DNA from: Streptacidiphilus anmyonensis | GTDB lineage: Bacteria; Actinomycetota; Actinomycetes; Streptomycetales; Streptomycetaceae | Length of the DNA stretch: 57,695 nt | Direction: 5' to 3' | NCBI RefSeq assembly: GCF_000787855.1 | Contig: NZ_BBPQ01000007.1 | Coordinates: forward strand, 151,891-209,585 | Translations under genes and position numbers: made by a program | In this document: positions 32,067 to 39,744 of the stretch, piece after piece | Layout: each line of letters begins with the position of its first letter | How positions within the stretch are numbered: position 1 is the stretch's first letter | Notes under the pieces: model-generated | What the model saw: the letters and a program-made list of their open reading frames with translations, nothing else | Told to the model about the DNA's origin: nothing | The model's database searches: none

Positions 32067-34813
32067 GCGGGTTCGCCGGGGGCGTCGGGAAGGCGGCGCA
32101 GACGGCGCAGGTAGGGGTCGGGGGCGCGGCGGGGCTCCAGCCGGATCCGTGCGTCGACGCAGACCACGCCGTCGGGGCCGCAGATGAGCGGGTTCAGGTC
32201 CGCCTCGGCCAACTGCGGGAGGTCGGCGGCCATCCGGCCCAGGCGGGCCAGCAGGTCCTCGATGCGGTCCAGGTCGACGGGCGGGGCGCCGCGGTAGCCG
32301 AAGAGCAGCGGGGTGGTGCGCAGCGAGGTGAGCATCGCGCCGATGTCGGCGTCGGTGAGCGGGGCGAGCCGGGCGGTGCGGTCGTCGAGGAGGTCGGCGG
32401 TGGTGCCGCCGGCGCCGAAGACGACGAGTGGCCCGAACACCGGGTCCTGGACGACGCCGGCCAGCAGTTCCGCCCCGGCGGCCCGGCGGGCCTGGACGAG
32501 CACGCCGTCCAGGCGGTCGCCGAAGCGGGCGGCGAAGTCCGTGTACGCGGCTCGGATCCGGTCTTCGGCGGCGGTGCTGACGCGGACGGCGCCGAGCTCG
32601 CTCTTGTGGATCTGGCCGGGCCAGTGGGCCTTGAGTACCACCTCGCCGCCCTCGCCGGCGCGGGCGAGCACGGCGGCGGCCTGGACGACGGCCTCCTCGC
32701 CGTCGCACCAGACCGCGTCCGCCAGCGGCAGGCCGTAGCAGTCCAGCAGCCGGGCCACGAGGGGTGGTTCCAGCCAGCCGCCGTCGGGGTGCTGCCCGAG
32801 GTAGCGGTCGACGAGCGCCGCGGCGTCGGTCGGGCGGCAGCCGGGGGTCTCCCGCTCGGTCGAGAGCGGCTGGGCGAGCCAGCGGGACCGGCTCAGGGCC
32901 TGGGCGAGGGCGCGTGCGGCGGACTGGGCCTCGGCGTAGGCGGGGATGCGGGAAGCGTCGGCGCAGTCGAGGTACCGGACCGGTTCGCGCTGGTCCAGCA
33001 GCACGGCGGCGACCGGTCGGGTCCGGCGGCCCGGGGCGGCGAGGAGCGGGGCCAGGGCCTCGTCGGTGGTCTGCGCCGTGCCGAGCGCGGTCGGCGCCAG
33101 GCAGAGCAGCACCGCGTCGACGGCGCCGCTCTCGGCGAGCGCGTCCACGGCCGCGACCAGGGTCTCGGCGGGGGCGGCGGCGGTCGCGTCGACGGGGTTG
33201 GCCGTCGCAGCGCCCTCCGGCAGCAGGTCGGCGAGCTGCAGGGCGAGCGGTGCGGGGAGCTCGGGGACGGTGAGACCGTGGTCGACGCAGGCGTCGGCCG
33301 CCAGCACGCCGATGCCGCCCGCATTGGAGACGACGGCCACGGTGCCGGTGGTGCCGGGCAGCGGCTGGGAGTCCAGCAGGGCGGCGGTCTCGACGAGTTC
33401 GGCGATCGAGTGGGTGGCTGTGATCCCGGCCTGGGTGAACAGGGCTTGGCGGGTGACGGTCGGGGTGGCCGCCGCGGCCGTGTGGGAGGCCGCGCCGCGC
33501 CGGCCGGCGACCGAGCGGCCCGCGTCCACGGTGAGGATCGGGATGCGGTGGGCGACGCGTCGCGCGGTGCGGGAGAAGGCGCGCGGGTTGCCGAAGGACT
33601 CCAGGTGCAGCAGGGCGAGGCGGGTGCGGCCGTCCTGCTCCCACCACTGGAGCAGGTCGTTGCCGCTGACGTCGTACTTGTCGCCGAGGGAGACGAAGTC
33701 GGAGACGCCGATGCCGAGGGCGTCCAACTGCTCCATGAGAGCGATGCCGACGCCGCCGGACTGGACGGCGACGCCCGCGCCGCCGGGCCGCGGGGTGGTG
33801 CGGCCGAACTCGGCGTCCAGGCTGGTCCCGGGGTCGGTGACGGCCAGGCCGAGGCAGTTCGGGCCGACGAGACGCATGCTGTGGCGGCGGCAGGCGCGCA
33901 GCAGCCGACCGGACTGGGTGCGCGACAGGCCGGAGGTGAGTGCCACCAGGGCCCGGACGCCCCGCTGTCCGCACTCCTCGGCGACGGCGGCGACCTGGTT
34001 CGCGGGCACGGCGAGGACGGCGAGGTCGGGCACGCCGGGGAGGGCGTCGAGGGAGGGGAAGCACAGCAGACCGTCGATCTGCCCGGCGTGCGGGTTGACC
34101 GGCCAGAGCGAACCGGTGAAGCCGCCGTGACGGATCTTCAGCAGCAGGCTGTGCCCGACCGTGCCCGGTCGGCGGGACACGCCGACGACGGCGACGGAGC
34201 GGGGCCGCAGCAGCGGCCGCAGGCTGGCGATGTCGGCCCGGCTGCCGCGCGCCTCGACGGCGTCGAGGTACGGCGACGCGGTCTCGTCCAGGACGGCCTC
34301 GATCCGCACCTGGGCGTCGGCCCAACGGCGGTTCGTGGCGAGCCCGAGGTCGGTGAAGACCCGGTGCATCGCGTGGTTGTCGGCGAGGGCGTCGGCGACC
34401 AGGACGTGGATGTCCTGAGCGCGGGCGGCGTGCACCAGGTGCTCGATGAGGAGGGTGGCGACCCCGCGGTGGTGCCAGTCGTCGGCGACAGCCACGGCCA
34501 GCTCCGCCCGGCGTCCGTCCTCGGCCTCCGTCTCGCACTCGACGACACCGACCAACTGCCCGGCGGTGGGATCGAACGCGCCGAGGGCGACGAAGCCGCG
34601 GCGCGGCGGGGCGCAGAGCCGGTCCGCGGTGAGCTCCGGAGCGCGGCGGCTGATGCCGAAGAATCGCAGCCGCTGGTTCTCCGGAGACATCCGGCGCGCG
34701 TGCAGGTCCGCGACCGCGTCGTGATCGCCCCGGGCGAGCGGCCGGATCGTGACGACCGTGCCGTCGGCGAGCAACGCCTCGGCGCTGCTGGGGAGTTCGG
34801 GTGAGGTGACCAT
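32063..34813 (-). CDS. GNAT acetyltransferase-NDP-forming acyl-CoA ligase fusion (PatA-like)
   Basis: The 916-residue protein has an N-terminal GNAT domain (about 1-170: TVVTIRPLARGDHDAVADLH, ELAVAVADDWHHRGVATLLI). Next are a CoA-binding Rossmann domain (about 205-330: RPRSVAVVGVSRRPGTVGHS), succinyl-CoA-ligase-like domains (about 335-640) and an ATP-grasp domain (about 690-900). Streptomyces lividans PatA is known to carry GNAT at the N-terminus, the reverse of enterobacterial Pat/PatZ, and acetylates acyl-CoA synthetases. Here it may control acetyl-CoA use during fermentation. The ATG at 34813 is preferred to one at 34870. A perfect OsdR-like box lies 86 bp upstream. Confidence 0.88.
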   Translation of the reverse strand: MVTSPELPSSAEALLADGTVVTIRPLARGDHDAVADLHARRMSPENQRLRFFGISRRAPELTADRLCAPPRRGFVALGAFDPTAGQLVGVVECETEAEDGRRAELAVAVADDWHHRGVATLLIEHLVHAARAQDIHVLVADALADNHAMHRVFTDLGLATNRRWADAQVRIEAVLDETASPYLDAVEARGSRADIASLRPLLRPRSVAVVGVSRRPGTVGHSLLLKIRHGGFTGSLWPVNPHAGQIDGLLCFPSLDALPGVPDLAVLAVPANQVAAVAEECGQRGVRALVALTSGLSRTQSGRLLRACRRHSMRLVGPNCLGLAVTDPGTSLDAEFGRTTPRPGGAGVAVQSGGVGIALMEQLDALGIGVSDFVSLGDKYDVSGNDLLQWWEQDGRTRLALLHLESFGNPRAFSRTARRVAHRIPILTVDAGRSVAGRRGAASHTAAAATPTVTRQALFTQAGITATHSIAELVETAALLDSQPLPGTTGTVAVVSNAGGIGVLAADACVDHGLTVPELPAPLALQLADLLPEGAATANPVDATAAAPAETLVAAVDALAESGAVDAVLLCLAPTALGTAQTTDEALAPLLAAPGRRTRPVAAVLLDQREPVRYLDCADASRIPAYAEAQSAARALAQALSRSRWLAQPLSTERETPGCRPTDAAALVDRYLGQHPDGGWLEPPLVARLLDCYGLPLADAVWCDGEEAVVQAAAVLARAGEGGEVVLKAHWPGQIHKSELGAVRVSTAAEDRIRAAYTDFAARFGDRLDGVLVQARRAAGAELLAGVVQDPVFGPLVVFGAGGTTADLLDDRTARLAPLTDADIGAMLTSLRTTPLLFGYRGAPPVDLDRIEDLLARLGRMAADLPQLAEADLNPLICGPDGVVCVDARIRLEPRRAPDPYLRRLRRLPDAPGEPA

Positions 34814-34898
34814 CGTGCGCCGCCTTCTCGGCAGGGGACAGCGGGCGAGCCGCCTGGGGACGGACAGCACTCTGCTCCTCGCGGAGCGCCGCCCTGGA

Positions 34899-34912
34899 GG
34901 GCCGTTCGGCCC
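34899..34912. promoter_or_regulatory. OsdR/DevR-like box (perfect) upstream of the PatA-like gene
   Basis: GGGCCG-TT-CGGCCC, both arms exact, 86 bp upstream of the start at 34813 and 21 bp downstream of the nitroreductase stop codon, so it clearly belongs to the PatA-like gene. Confidence 0.8.
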
Positions 34913-34933
34913 CGAGGCCGAGGCCGATCAGGC

Positions 34934-35914
34934 TCAGTCGACGGTGCTGCTTGCGGCGGCTCGCGGGGTCGTCGGGCCGTCGGGCCCGTAGCCCAGCCGG
35001 ATGAGCATCTGAACGTGCTCGGGGCCGTTGCGTGTGTCGCGCAGCATCCAGCGCAGGTCAGGCCACTCGATCGCCTGGTGCAGCAGCGATGTTCGGACCT
35101 GGTCGCGGGTGGCCAGCAGCAGCACGTGCTGGAGGGCCAGGCCGGCGCGCAGCCAGTCGGCGCGGCGGTCGTGCGCGGTCGAAAGGACGGCCACCTGCGG
35201 ACGCGGCTCGAACGGCAGCGAGGGCAGGCGCGTCGACGGCTGGAGCGAGGTGAAGTCCCGCATCGGGACATGGCCGGCCGCGTCCTGCGGCCCGAGTGCC
35301 TCGGGCGGGATGCCGAAGCCGGTCGCTGCAGGCGGCCGGACCCAGCGGCGGCTCTCCTCGCGTCGGGCCCGGTCGGTCGTCGTGCGGACTTCGGCCTCGC
35401 GCGTCAGTGCGAGCAACCGACGGGACTCGTCGAGGTCGGGCAGGTGGAGAAGGGCGCCTTCGGTGTGGGCGGCGTCGACCAGCTCGGCGCGGAGTGCACG
35501 CGGGATCGCCTGAGGCGAGAACGGCTGGCGGCTGGAGTGTCGGCGCCAGATCTGGTCGTACAGATCCCGCGCGCGGGTGCCGGCGGCGCTCGACGAGCGG
35601 CCGGTGAGGCGGACGGAGGCCAGCAGTTGCGGCTCGTGCGGGTCAGGCAGCAGCCGCAGCACCGGCTCCCAGCCGCGGTGGGCAACGGCGAGCCGGAGGT
35701 TGAACGCGGCGGCGCCGACGGAGACGTGCAGCCCGCGTCCCTCGGGGTCCTCGGCTCGCAGCTCCCGGTCGAGAGCGGCCCGGATCTCGACGGTGTGCGT
35801 ACGCGGCTCCAGCCGGAAGCGCCACGGCTGGGTGTTGTGCATGGACGGCGCGGCGACGGCGGCGGAGACGAGCTCCTCGAGGACGGCGGCGTCCAGGGCG
35901 GTGATGGTGGTCAT
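34934..35914 (-). CDS. Acg-family nitroreductase-fold protein
   Basis: The 326-residue protein has the Acg/Rv2032-type pattern: APSMHNTQPWRFRLEP at about residues 18-33 (FMN-phosphate-contacting SxHNxQPWxF), RRHSSRQPFSPQAIP in the middle and a second half-site GLALQHVLLLATRDQVRTSL. Acg proteins are enlarged nitroreductase folds that bind flavin but are thought to be enzymatically inert, storing FMN in dormancy; Acg is DevR-controlled in M. tuberculosis. AGGAG precedes the ATG at 35914 by 7 nt. It shares a box-rich divergent region with the CBS-BON gene at 36398. Confidence 0.88.
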   Translation of the reverse strand: MTTITALDAAVLEELVSAAVAAPSMHNTQPWRFRLEPRTHTVEIRAALDRELRAEDPEGRGLHVSVGAAAFNLRLAVAHRGWEPVLRLLPDPHEPQLLASVRLTGRSSSAAGTRARDLYDQIWRRHSSRQPFSPQAIPRALRAELVDAAHTEGALLHLPDLDESRRLLALTREAEVRTTTDRARREESRRWVRPPAATGFGIPPEALGPQDAAGHVPMRDFTSLQPSTRLPSLPFEPRPQVAVLSTAHDRRADWLRAGLALQHVLLLATRDQVRTSLLHQAIEWPDLRWMLRDTRNGPEHVQMLIRLGYGPDGPTTPRAAASSTVD

Positions 35915-36397
35915 GGCGCGCTCCTGCGAAAGCGGGGCGGCGGGGACGCCGCCTGTCCCCGAGCCTGCTCGCATGCGCGGACGACGCGGAGGGCCGTTCG
36001 GGGCCGGCTGGGCCGCTGAACGGCCCTGACGGGGCTGCTTTCGGCTCCCCGTCCGGGAGTGCCGGCGAGGGCTCCTCCCGTCCACCGTGGCGGCGGCCAC
36101 GCCGCCCGGACTGGGCCGACCGGCCCACAGCCCCCGCCCAGGGGGCCGTTCGGCGTCCGGAGCGGGTCCGCCCGGTCAGGGTCCGAGCGGCTGCGCGACC
36201 GGACGCACGGCGTGCCGGGCTGGAACGCCGTCGTTCCGGGCTCCGGCGAGCGGGTGCTCGTCCGCTGAACGGACCGTCACGTCGACCGCGGACCAGGGCC
36301 GGTCGGCCCCCGGGAGCGGACCTCGCGGCCCACGACCGGCAGGCCGCGCCCGGCACAGTCTTGAGACAGGAACCCTCCTGGAAGGAGGAGCGAGGTC
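35915..36397. promoter_or_regulatory. Divergent region with at least four OsdR/DevR-like boxes
   Basis: No gene is seen in these 483 bp. Boxes found: 35991-36004 GGGCCG-TT-CGGGGC (four pairs, 76 bp from the nitroreductase start), 36113-36126 GGGCCG-AC-CGGCCC (perfect, extended by T and A), 36143-36156 GGGCCG-TT-CGGCGT (inner 10 bp perfect) and 36296-36309 GGGCCG-GT-CGGCCC (perfect, 88 bp from the CBS-BON start). A further pair of exact arms with a 5-nt spacer is at 36011-36027. This is the densest operator cluster in the window. Confidence 0.75.
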
Positions 36398-37144
36398 ATG
36401 ACCAGGACCGTGAACCGGCCCGTGCACGACAGCCCGCCGCTGCCCCGGACGTCTCTTCCCCGGCGCCGCCGGGTCGGCGAGCTGATGACAGACCAGGTGT
36501 TCGCGATCGAGCCCGACGCCGACTTCGTGGCCGCCCTCGCGGCCCTGCGTGAGACCGGCCACGAGGACCTGCCGGTGGTCGACACAGAGAACCGGCTGGT
36601 GGGCATCGTCTGCGCGCCCGACCTGCTGGCCAAGCTCGCTGCGATCGCGCTGCCCGAGGCGTCCCTCTTCGAGACCCGCCGCAGCCGCGACATCCGCCGC
36701 CGCGCCGGGGCCGTCACCGTCTCCGGGCTGATGACCACCCCGGTCTGCACCGTCACCGCCCGGGACACCGCCGCCGACCCGGCCCTGCTCGCTCTGCGCC
36801 ACCGGATCCACCAGCTCCCCGTCCTCGACGACCACCAGCGCCTGGTCGGCCTTGTGACGCTGAACGACCTCCTGGACGCCCTGCGCCGGACCGACGCCGA
36901 GATCGAGGCCGAGGTCCGCATCGTGGCGCTCGGCTACGAGTTCGGCGTCAAGGCCGCCACCTTGCACGTCACCTGTGAACGCGGCCGCGTCCTGCTCGCC
37001 GCCCGGACCTCCCTGCGCAGCCAGGCCGAGCGCCTGACGGCCCGGGTCCGCACGGTCGAGGGCCTGGTCGGCCTCGCCGACACCGTGGGCTGGGAGATCG
37101 ACGACACGCTTCGCCCCGGAGCCCCGAAGGAGAACACGCGATGA
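36398..37144 (+). CDS. CBS-CBS-BON protein (divergent paralogue)
   Basis: The 248-residue protein has CBS1 (about 25-82: ELMTDQVFAIEPDADFVAAL, DLPVVDTENRLVGIVCAPDL), CBS2 (about 105-165: GLMTTPVCTVTARDTAADPA, HQLPVLDDHQRLVGLVTLND) and a BON-like domain (about 180-238: TLHVTCERGRVLLAARTSLR). It is less similar to the other three copies, with a longer basic N-terminus. GAAGGAGGAG precedes the ATG. Its last 4 bases overlap the flavodoxin gene (ATGA), so they are co-translated. A perfect OsdR-like box lies 88 bp upstream. Confidence 0.9.
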   Translation: MTRTVNRPVHDSPPLPRTSLPRRRRVGELMTDQVFAIEPDADFVAALAALRETGHEDLPVVDTENRLVGIVCAPDLLAKLAAIALPEASLFETRRSRDIRRRAGAVTVSGLMTTPVCTVTARDTAADPALLALRHRIHQLPVLDDHQRLVGLVTLNDLLDALRRTDAEIEAEVRIVALGYEFGVKAATLHVTCERGRVLLAARTSLRSQAERLTARVRTVEGLVGLADTVGWEIDDTLRPGAPKENTR

Positions 37145-37692
37145 CCACACCCGACGCCGCCCCGCAGGCCAGGCGCGTCCTGGTCGCCTACGCCAGCCGC
37201 AGCGGCGCCACCGCAGAGATCGCGCAGTGGCTGGCCGAGCGCCTGCGCAGTGAAGGGGAGGCTCTCGACGTCACTGTCGCCGAGGTCTCGGACGCCCTCG
37301 ATCCCAGCGGCTACGACGTCGTCGTCCTCGGCTCCGCGCTCTACGAGGGCCGCTGGCTGCGTTCCGCCTCGCGCTTCGCCCGCCGCCACCGCCACGACCT
37401 GGACCACGCCTGGGTCTGGACCTTCAGCAGCGGCCCGCTCGACGACTCGGCGAGCACGTGTGACATCGCCGCGACCAACAGTGCCGACCGCGCCTCCCGC
37501 CATCTGCTCGCCCGTGACCACGTCACCTTCGGCGGCCGCCTCGCCCCGGACTCCCGTGGCTGGCTCGCCCACGCCATGGTCGAGGGCGGCCACGGCGGCG
37601 ACTTCCGCGATCGCGCCCGGATCGACGCCTACGCCGACCAGATCGCCGGCGAACTCTCCATGCTGCCCCGGCACCGCCGCCCGGCGGCCTGA
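37141..37692 (+). CDS. Flavodoxin-domain protein (HemG-like)
   Basis: The 183-residue protein has the flavodoxin P-loop VLVAYASRSGATAEIAQWLA (FMN phosphate site, about 13-32) and the second strand-loop YDVVVLGSALYEGRWLRSAS (about 59-78). The DVVVLGSALYxGxWL text resembles HemG-type protoporphyrinogen oxidase/flavodoxin proteins. It may pass electrons under low oxygen or participate in heme synthesis without oxygen. The start overlaps the upstream CBS-BON gene by 4 nt. A strong terminator follows 12 bp after the stop. Confidence 0.9.
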   Translation: MTTPDAAPQARRVLVAYASRSGATAEIAQWLAERLRSEGEALDVTVAEVSDALDPSGYDVVVLGSALYEGRWLRSASRFARRHRHDLDHAWVWTFSSGPLDDSASTCDIAATNSADRASRHLLARDHVTFGGRLAPDSRGWLAHAMVEGGHGGDFRDRARIDAYADQIAGELSMLPRHRRPAA

Positions 37693-37703
37693 CCCCCGGC
37701 TTC

Positions 37704-37739
37704 GCGCGTCGAGGCCCGACCCGGTGGGCCTCGGCGCGC
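37704..37739. terminator. Terminator after the CBS-BON/flavodoxin operon
   Basis: GCGCGTCGAGGCCC (37704-37717) pairs with GGGCCTCGGCGCGC (37726-37739) with one mismatch and an 8-nt loop, starting 12 bp after the flavodoxin stop. Confidence 0.85.
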
Positions 37740-37852
37740 CCGCGCGCTCGAGGCCACCTCCGCCTTCCGTTCGTGCCGGAGAAGAGCCAGGCTCGAAGGA
37801 CGCGCGCACATGGGTCCAGTTCCGCACGGCCGTCACGCTGGGGTGAGCGCCC

Positions 37853-37877
37853 GAGGGCGAGGGCGAGGGCGAGGGTG
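37853..37877. repeat. GAGGGC hexamer repeat in the convergent gap
   Basis: Four tandem copies of GAGGGC (last one GAGGGT) in non-coding sequence between the flavodoxin and PNPOx genes. It is a simple-sequence repeat that could vary in copy number. Confidence 0.6.
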
Positions 37878-37888
37878 AGCCCGGATCG

Positions 37889-37929
37889 GACGGACCGGGT
37901 CCGTCGGACCCGCCGGGGCCGGTCGGCCC
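37889..37929. promoter_or_regulatory. 17-bp palindrome plus perfect OsdR/DevR-like box in a convergent gap
   Basis: GACGGACC-G-GGTCCGTC (37889-37905) is followed 10 bp later by GGGCCG-GT-CGGCCC (37916-37929, perfect). Both lie in the 256-bp space between the convergent flavodoxin and PNPOx genes, where no start codon of a known gene is nearby; the box ends 19 bp from the PNPOx stop. It may drive an unrecognised RNA or be left from a lost gene. Confidence 0.6.
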
Positions 37930-37948
37930 GGAACGACGCCTGGCGTCC

Positions 37949-38317
37949 TCAGTCGGTCGGCAGCGCGAAACGTCGGCCGTGGACGGCCTCGGGGAGGATG
38001 CGGATCTCGATTGTGCCCGTCGCGGGGTCTGCGGCGCCGACGACCGCGTGGCCCAGCAGCGTGACCGCCCAGCCCGTGCCGTGCGCGTCATGGAGCTCGT
38101 CCGCCTCGAAGGCGACGAGGGCGCCGTTGACGGCCCGGGCGAGTTCGGAGCCGGCGGCCGTGCGCAGCAGTACGCCCCCATCCGCGGCGACGCGGAACGG
38201 GGACGGCCAGACGGCGGGCATGGCGGCGATCGTGTAGATGACACGGCCGGTCCGCGCGTCGGCCAGGAGGTTCAGCGCGCTGCCGCGGTCGAGATGCTCT
38301 GCTGGCGACGTCGTCAT
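37949..38317 (-). CDS. PNPOx-fold flavin/F420-binding protein
   Basis: The 122-residue protein follows the pattern of small split-barrel pyridoxamine-phosphate-oxidase-like proteins: an N-terminal helix LDRGSALNLLADARTGRVIY, the central strands AVWPSPFRVAADGGVLLRTA and AVNGALVAFEADELHDAHGT, and WAVTLLGHAVVG (the conserved GWSVxVxGxA strand). Such proteins are common in DevR-type regulons and bind FMN, F420 or heme. GAAGG precedes the ATG. An OsdR-like box lies 59 bp upstream, in the short gap before the response regulator stop. Confidence 0.88.
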   Translation of the reverse strand: MTTSPAEHLDRGSALNLLADARTGRVIYTIAAMPAVWPSPFRVAADGGVLLRTAAGSELARAVNGALVAFEADELHDAHGTGWAVTLLGHAVVGAADPATGTIEIRILPEAVHGRRFALPTD

Positions 38318-38376
38318 GCCTTCGATCGTCGTCGCCGTGAGTCCGGGGCGGGAGGAGACCAACGGCCCGAACGCCC

Positions 38377-38390
38377 CGGCCGACCGGCCC
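38377..38390. promoter_or_regulatory. OsdR/DevR-like box upstream of PNPOx gene
   Basis: CGGCCG-AC-CGGCCC, five of six arm pairs, 59 bp upstream of the PNPOx start. It gives this gene its own promoter even though it lies only 88 bp after the regulator gene on the same strand. Confidence 0.65.
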
Positions 38391-38405
38391 CGACACACGG
38401 ACAGG

Positions 38406-39137
38406 TCACCGCCGAGAGAGGCGCGCGCCGCCGGCGCTGCCCGAGCCGCCGCCCGCCGTGTGCTCGGCCGCCTGGGAGGCGATGACCGCGGCCTGGACCC
38501 GGCGTTCGACGCCGAGCTTGGCCAGCAGACGGGAGATGTGGTTCTTCACCGTCTTCTCGGCCAGATAGAGCCGCTTTCCGATCTCACGGTTGGTCAGCCC
38601 CTCGCCGATCAGGGCCAGGATGTCCCGTTCCCGGTCCGTCAGTTCGGACAGGGCGTCGGCCTGCTGCGGCGCCTGCGTGGCCTGGCCGCGCAGGCGGGCC
38701 ATCAACCGGGTGGCCGCGCCGGGGTCCAGCATGGACTGCCCCGCACCGACGGTGCGCACGGCGGAGATCAAGTCGGTGCCGCTGATCTGCTTGAGGACGT
38801 AGCCGGAGGCTCCGGCCATGATCGCGTCCAGGAGCGCGTCCTCGTCGTCGAAGGACGTGAGCATCAGGCACGCCAGCTCGGGCAGTTGCGAGCGCAGCTC
38901 GCGGCAGACGGTCACGCCGTCGCCGTCAGGGAGGCGGACGTCCAGCACCGCCACGTCGGGGCGCAGCGCGGGCACACGGGCCAGTGCCTGCGCGCAGGTC
39001 GAGGCCTCGCCGACGACCTCCAGGCCCTCCTCCGATTCCAGCAGGTCGTGCACGCCGCGGCGGACGACCTCGTGGTCGTCGAGCAGGAAGACCCTGATCG
39101 TCCCGGTGGTGTCCGCCCCGGAGGATTCGCCCGTCAT
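38406..39137 (-). CDS. osdR: NarL/LuxR-type response regulator, DevR/OsdR-like
   Basis: The 243-residue protein has a receiver domain (about 13-130) with the acidic pair Asp20-Asp21, phosphorylation site Asp66 (VLDVRLPD), Thr94 and Lys116. A LuxR-type HTH domain (about 163-225: [40 protein letters not shown]) follows. Its [19 protein letters not shown] recognition region is the DevR type. Sequence and context match DevR of M. tuberculosis and OsdR of S. coelicolor. It is the likely binder of the GGGCCG-NN-CGGCCC boxes. A box 89 bp upstream of its own start suggests autoregulation. The cognate kinase is 7.5 kb away at 46667. Confidence 0.9.
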   Translation of the reverse strand: MTGESSGADTTGTIRVFLLDDHEVVRRGVHDLLESEEGLEVVGEASTCAQALARVPALRPDVAVLDVRLPDGDGVTVCRELRSQLPELACLMLTSFDDEDALLDAIMAGASGYVLKQISGTDLISAVRTVGAGQSMLDPGAATRLMARLRGQATQAPQQADALSELTDRERDILALIGEGLTNREIGKRLYLAEKTVKNHISRLLAKLGVERRVQAAVIASQAAEHTAGGGSGSAGGARLSRR

Positions 39138-39226
39138 CCCACTGCCCCTGTTCCTCGGTCCCGGCCCTGCTTCTTGTGAGCGCGGGTGATCCACAGAATC
39201 GTCGCGTCGGCCCCAGGACTTCGATA

Positions 39227-39240
39227 GGGCCGAACGGTCC
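39227..39240. promoter_or_regulatory. OsdR/DevR-like box upstream of the response regulator
   Basis: GGGCCG-AA-CGGTCC, five of six arm pairs, followed by a further C. It lies 89 bp upstream of the regulator start, consistent with positive autoregulation as known for devR. Confidence 0.75.
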
Positions 39241-39243
39241 CAT

Positions 39244-39261
39244 CATGACGGTCCCGTCATG
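39244..39261. promoter_or_regulatory. 18-bp palindrome beside the regulator's box
   Basis: CATGACGG-TC-CCGTCATG has perfect 8-bp arms and begins 3 bp after the OsdR-like box. Its sequence differs from the box, so a second regulator could bind here and control the regulator gene. A hairpin in the 5' leader is also possible. Confidence 0.5.
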
Positions 39262-39321
39262 GCGCGGTCCCGCCTGCGGGGACAGCCCGCCGGTCGGGCG
39301 CGGTGCTCCGACCAACCCGGG

Positions 39322-39588
39322 TCAGTGGGGGACCACGGCGACCGGGGCGTGGGCGAGGTGCAGGACGCGGTGCGAGACGCGGCCGACAGGCAGGCCGAAG
39401 CGGGTGTGCTCGCGGTGTGCGCCGACGACGACCAGCGACGCGTCCTTCGACGCGTTCACGATGGCCTCCTTCGCCGGACCCAGCTCGATCTGGACGCTGA
39501 CCGTGACGTCCGGGTGCGCGGCGCGCCACGGGGCCAGCAGCTCCTCCACTTCGGTGGCCTCGTCCGCCTCATGCCGGACCTGGTCCAT
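39322..39588 (-). pseudogene. Truncated universal stress protein (C-terminal half only)
   Basis: The 88-residue frame covers just the second half of a UspA domain: HPDVTVSVQIELGPAKEAIV then NASKDASLVVVGAHREHTRF and VSHRVLHLAHAPVAVVPH. The N-terminal VVGVDGS strand and helix are absent, and the nucleotide loop reads GAHREHTRFGLPVGRVS. A perfect OsdR-like box lies 85 bp upstream of the first Met, the same distance as in intact genes, so it may still be transcribed. It could be a deletion remnant or a short functional variant. Confidence 0.6.
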
Positions 39589-39673
39589 CGGCGGGACTGC
39601 GGTGTAGCAAGGTTTCGCCTTCAGGTCGGCACCGCTGTCGGCTGGTGCCGAGGGCTGAGCGGACCTGGCCGCG

Positions 39674-39687
39674 GGGCCGGTCGGCCC
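39674..39687. promoter_or_regulatory. OsdR/DevR-like box (perfect) before the truncated USP gene
   Basis: GGGCCG-GT-CGGCCC, both arms exact, between the carbamate kinase stop (58 bp away) and the truncated USP start (85 bp away). Only the USP frame is downstream of it on the minus strand. Confidence 0.75.
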
Positions 39688-39744
39688 GGGGCGCCCGGGC
39701 GGCCCTTGCCGGGCAGTGGCCGGCCCGGGCCCTCGCCGACGCCG

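Noticed and set aside
30650-34804. Very long open frame on the plus strand (over 1,300 codons) opposite the PatA-like gene
   Set aside because: It is the antisense shadow of a GC-rich gene; composition is Gly/Arg/Ala/Val-rich without any domain, and the minus strand encodes recognisable GNAT and acyl-CoA ligase motifs.
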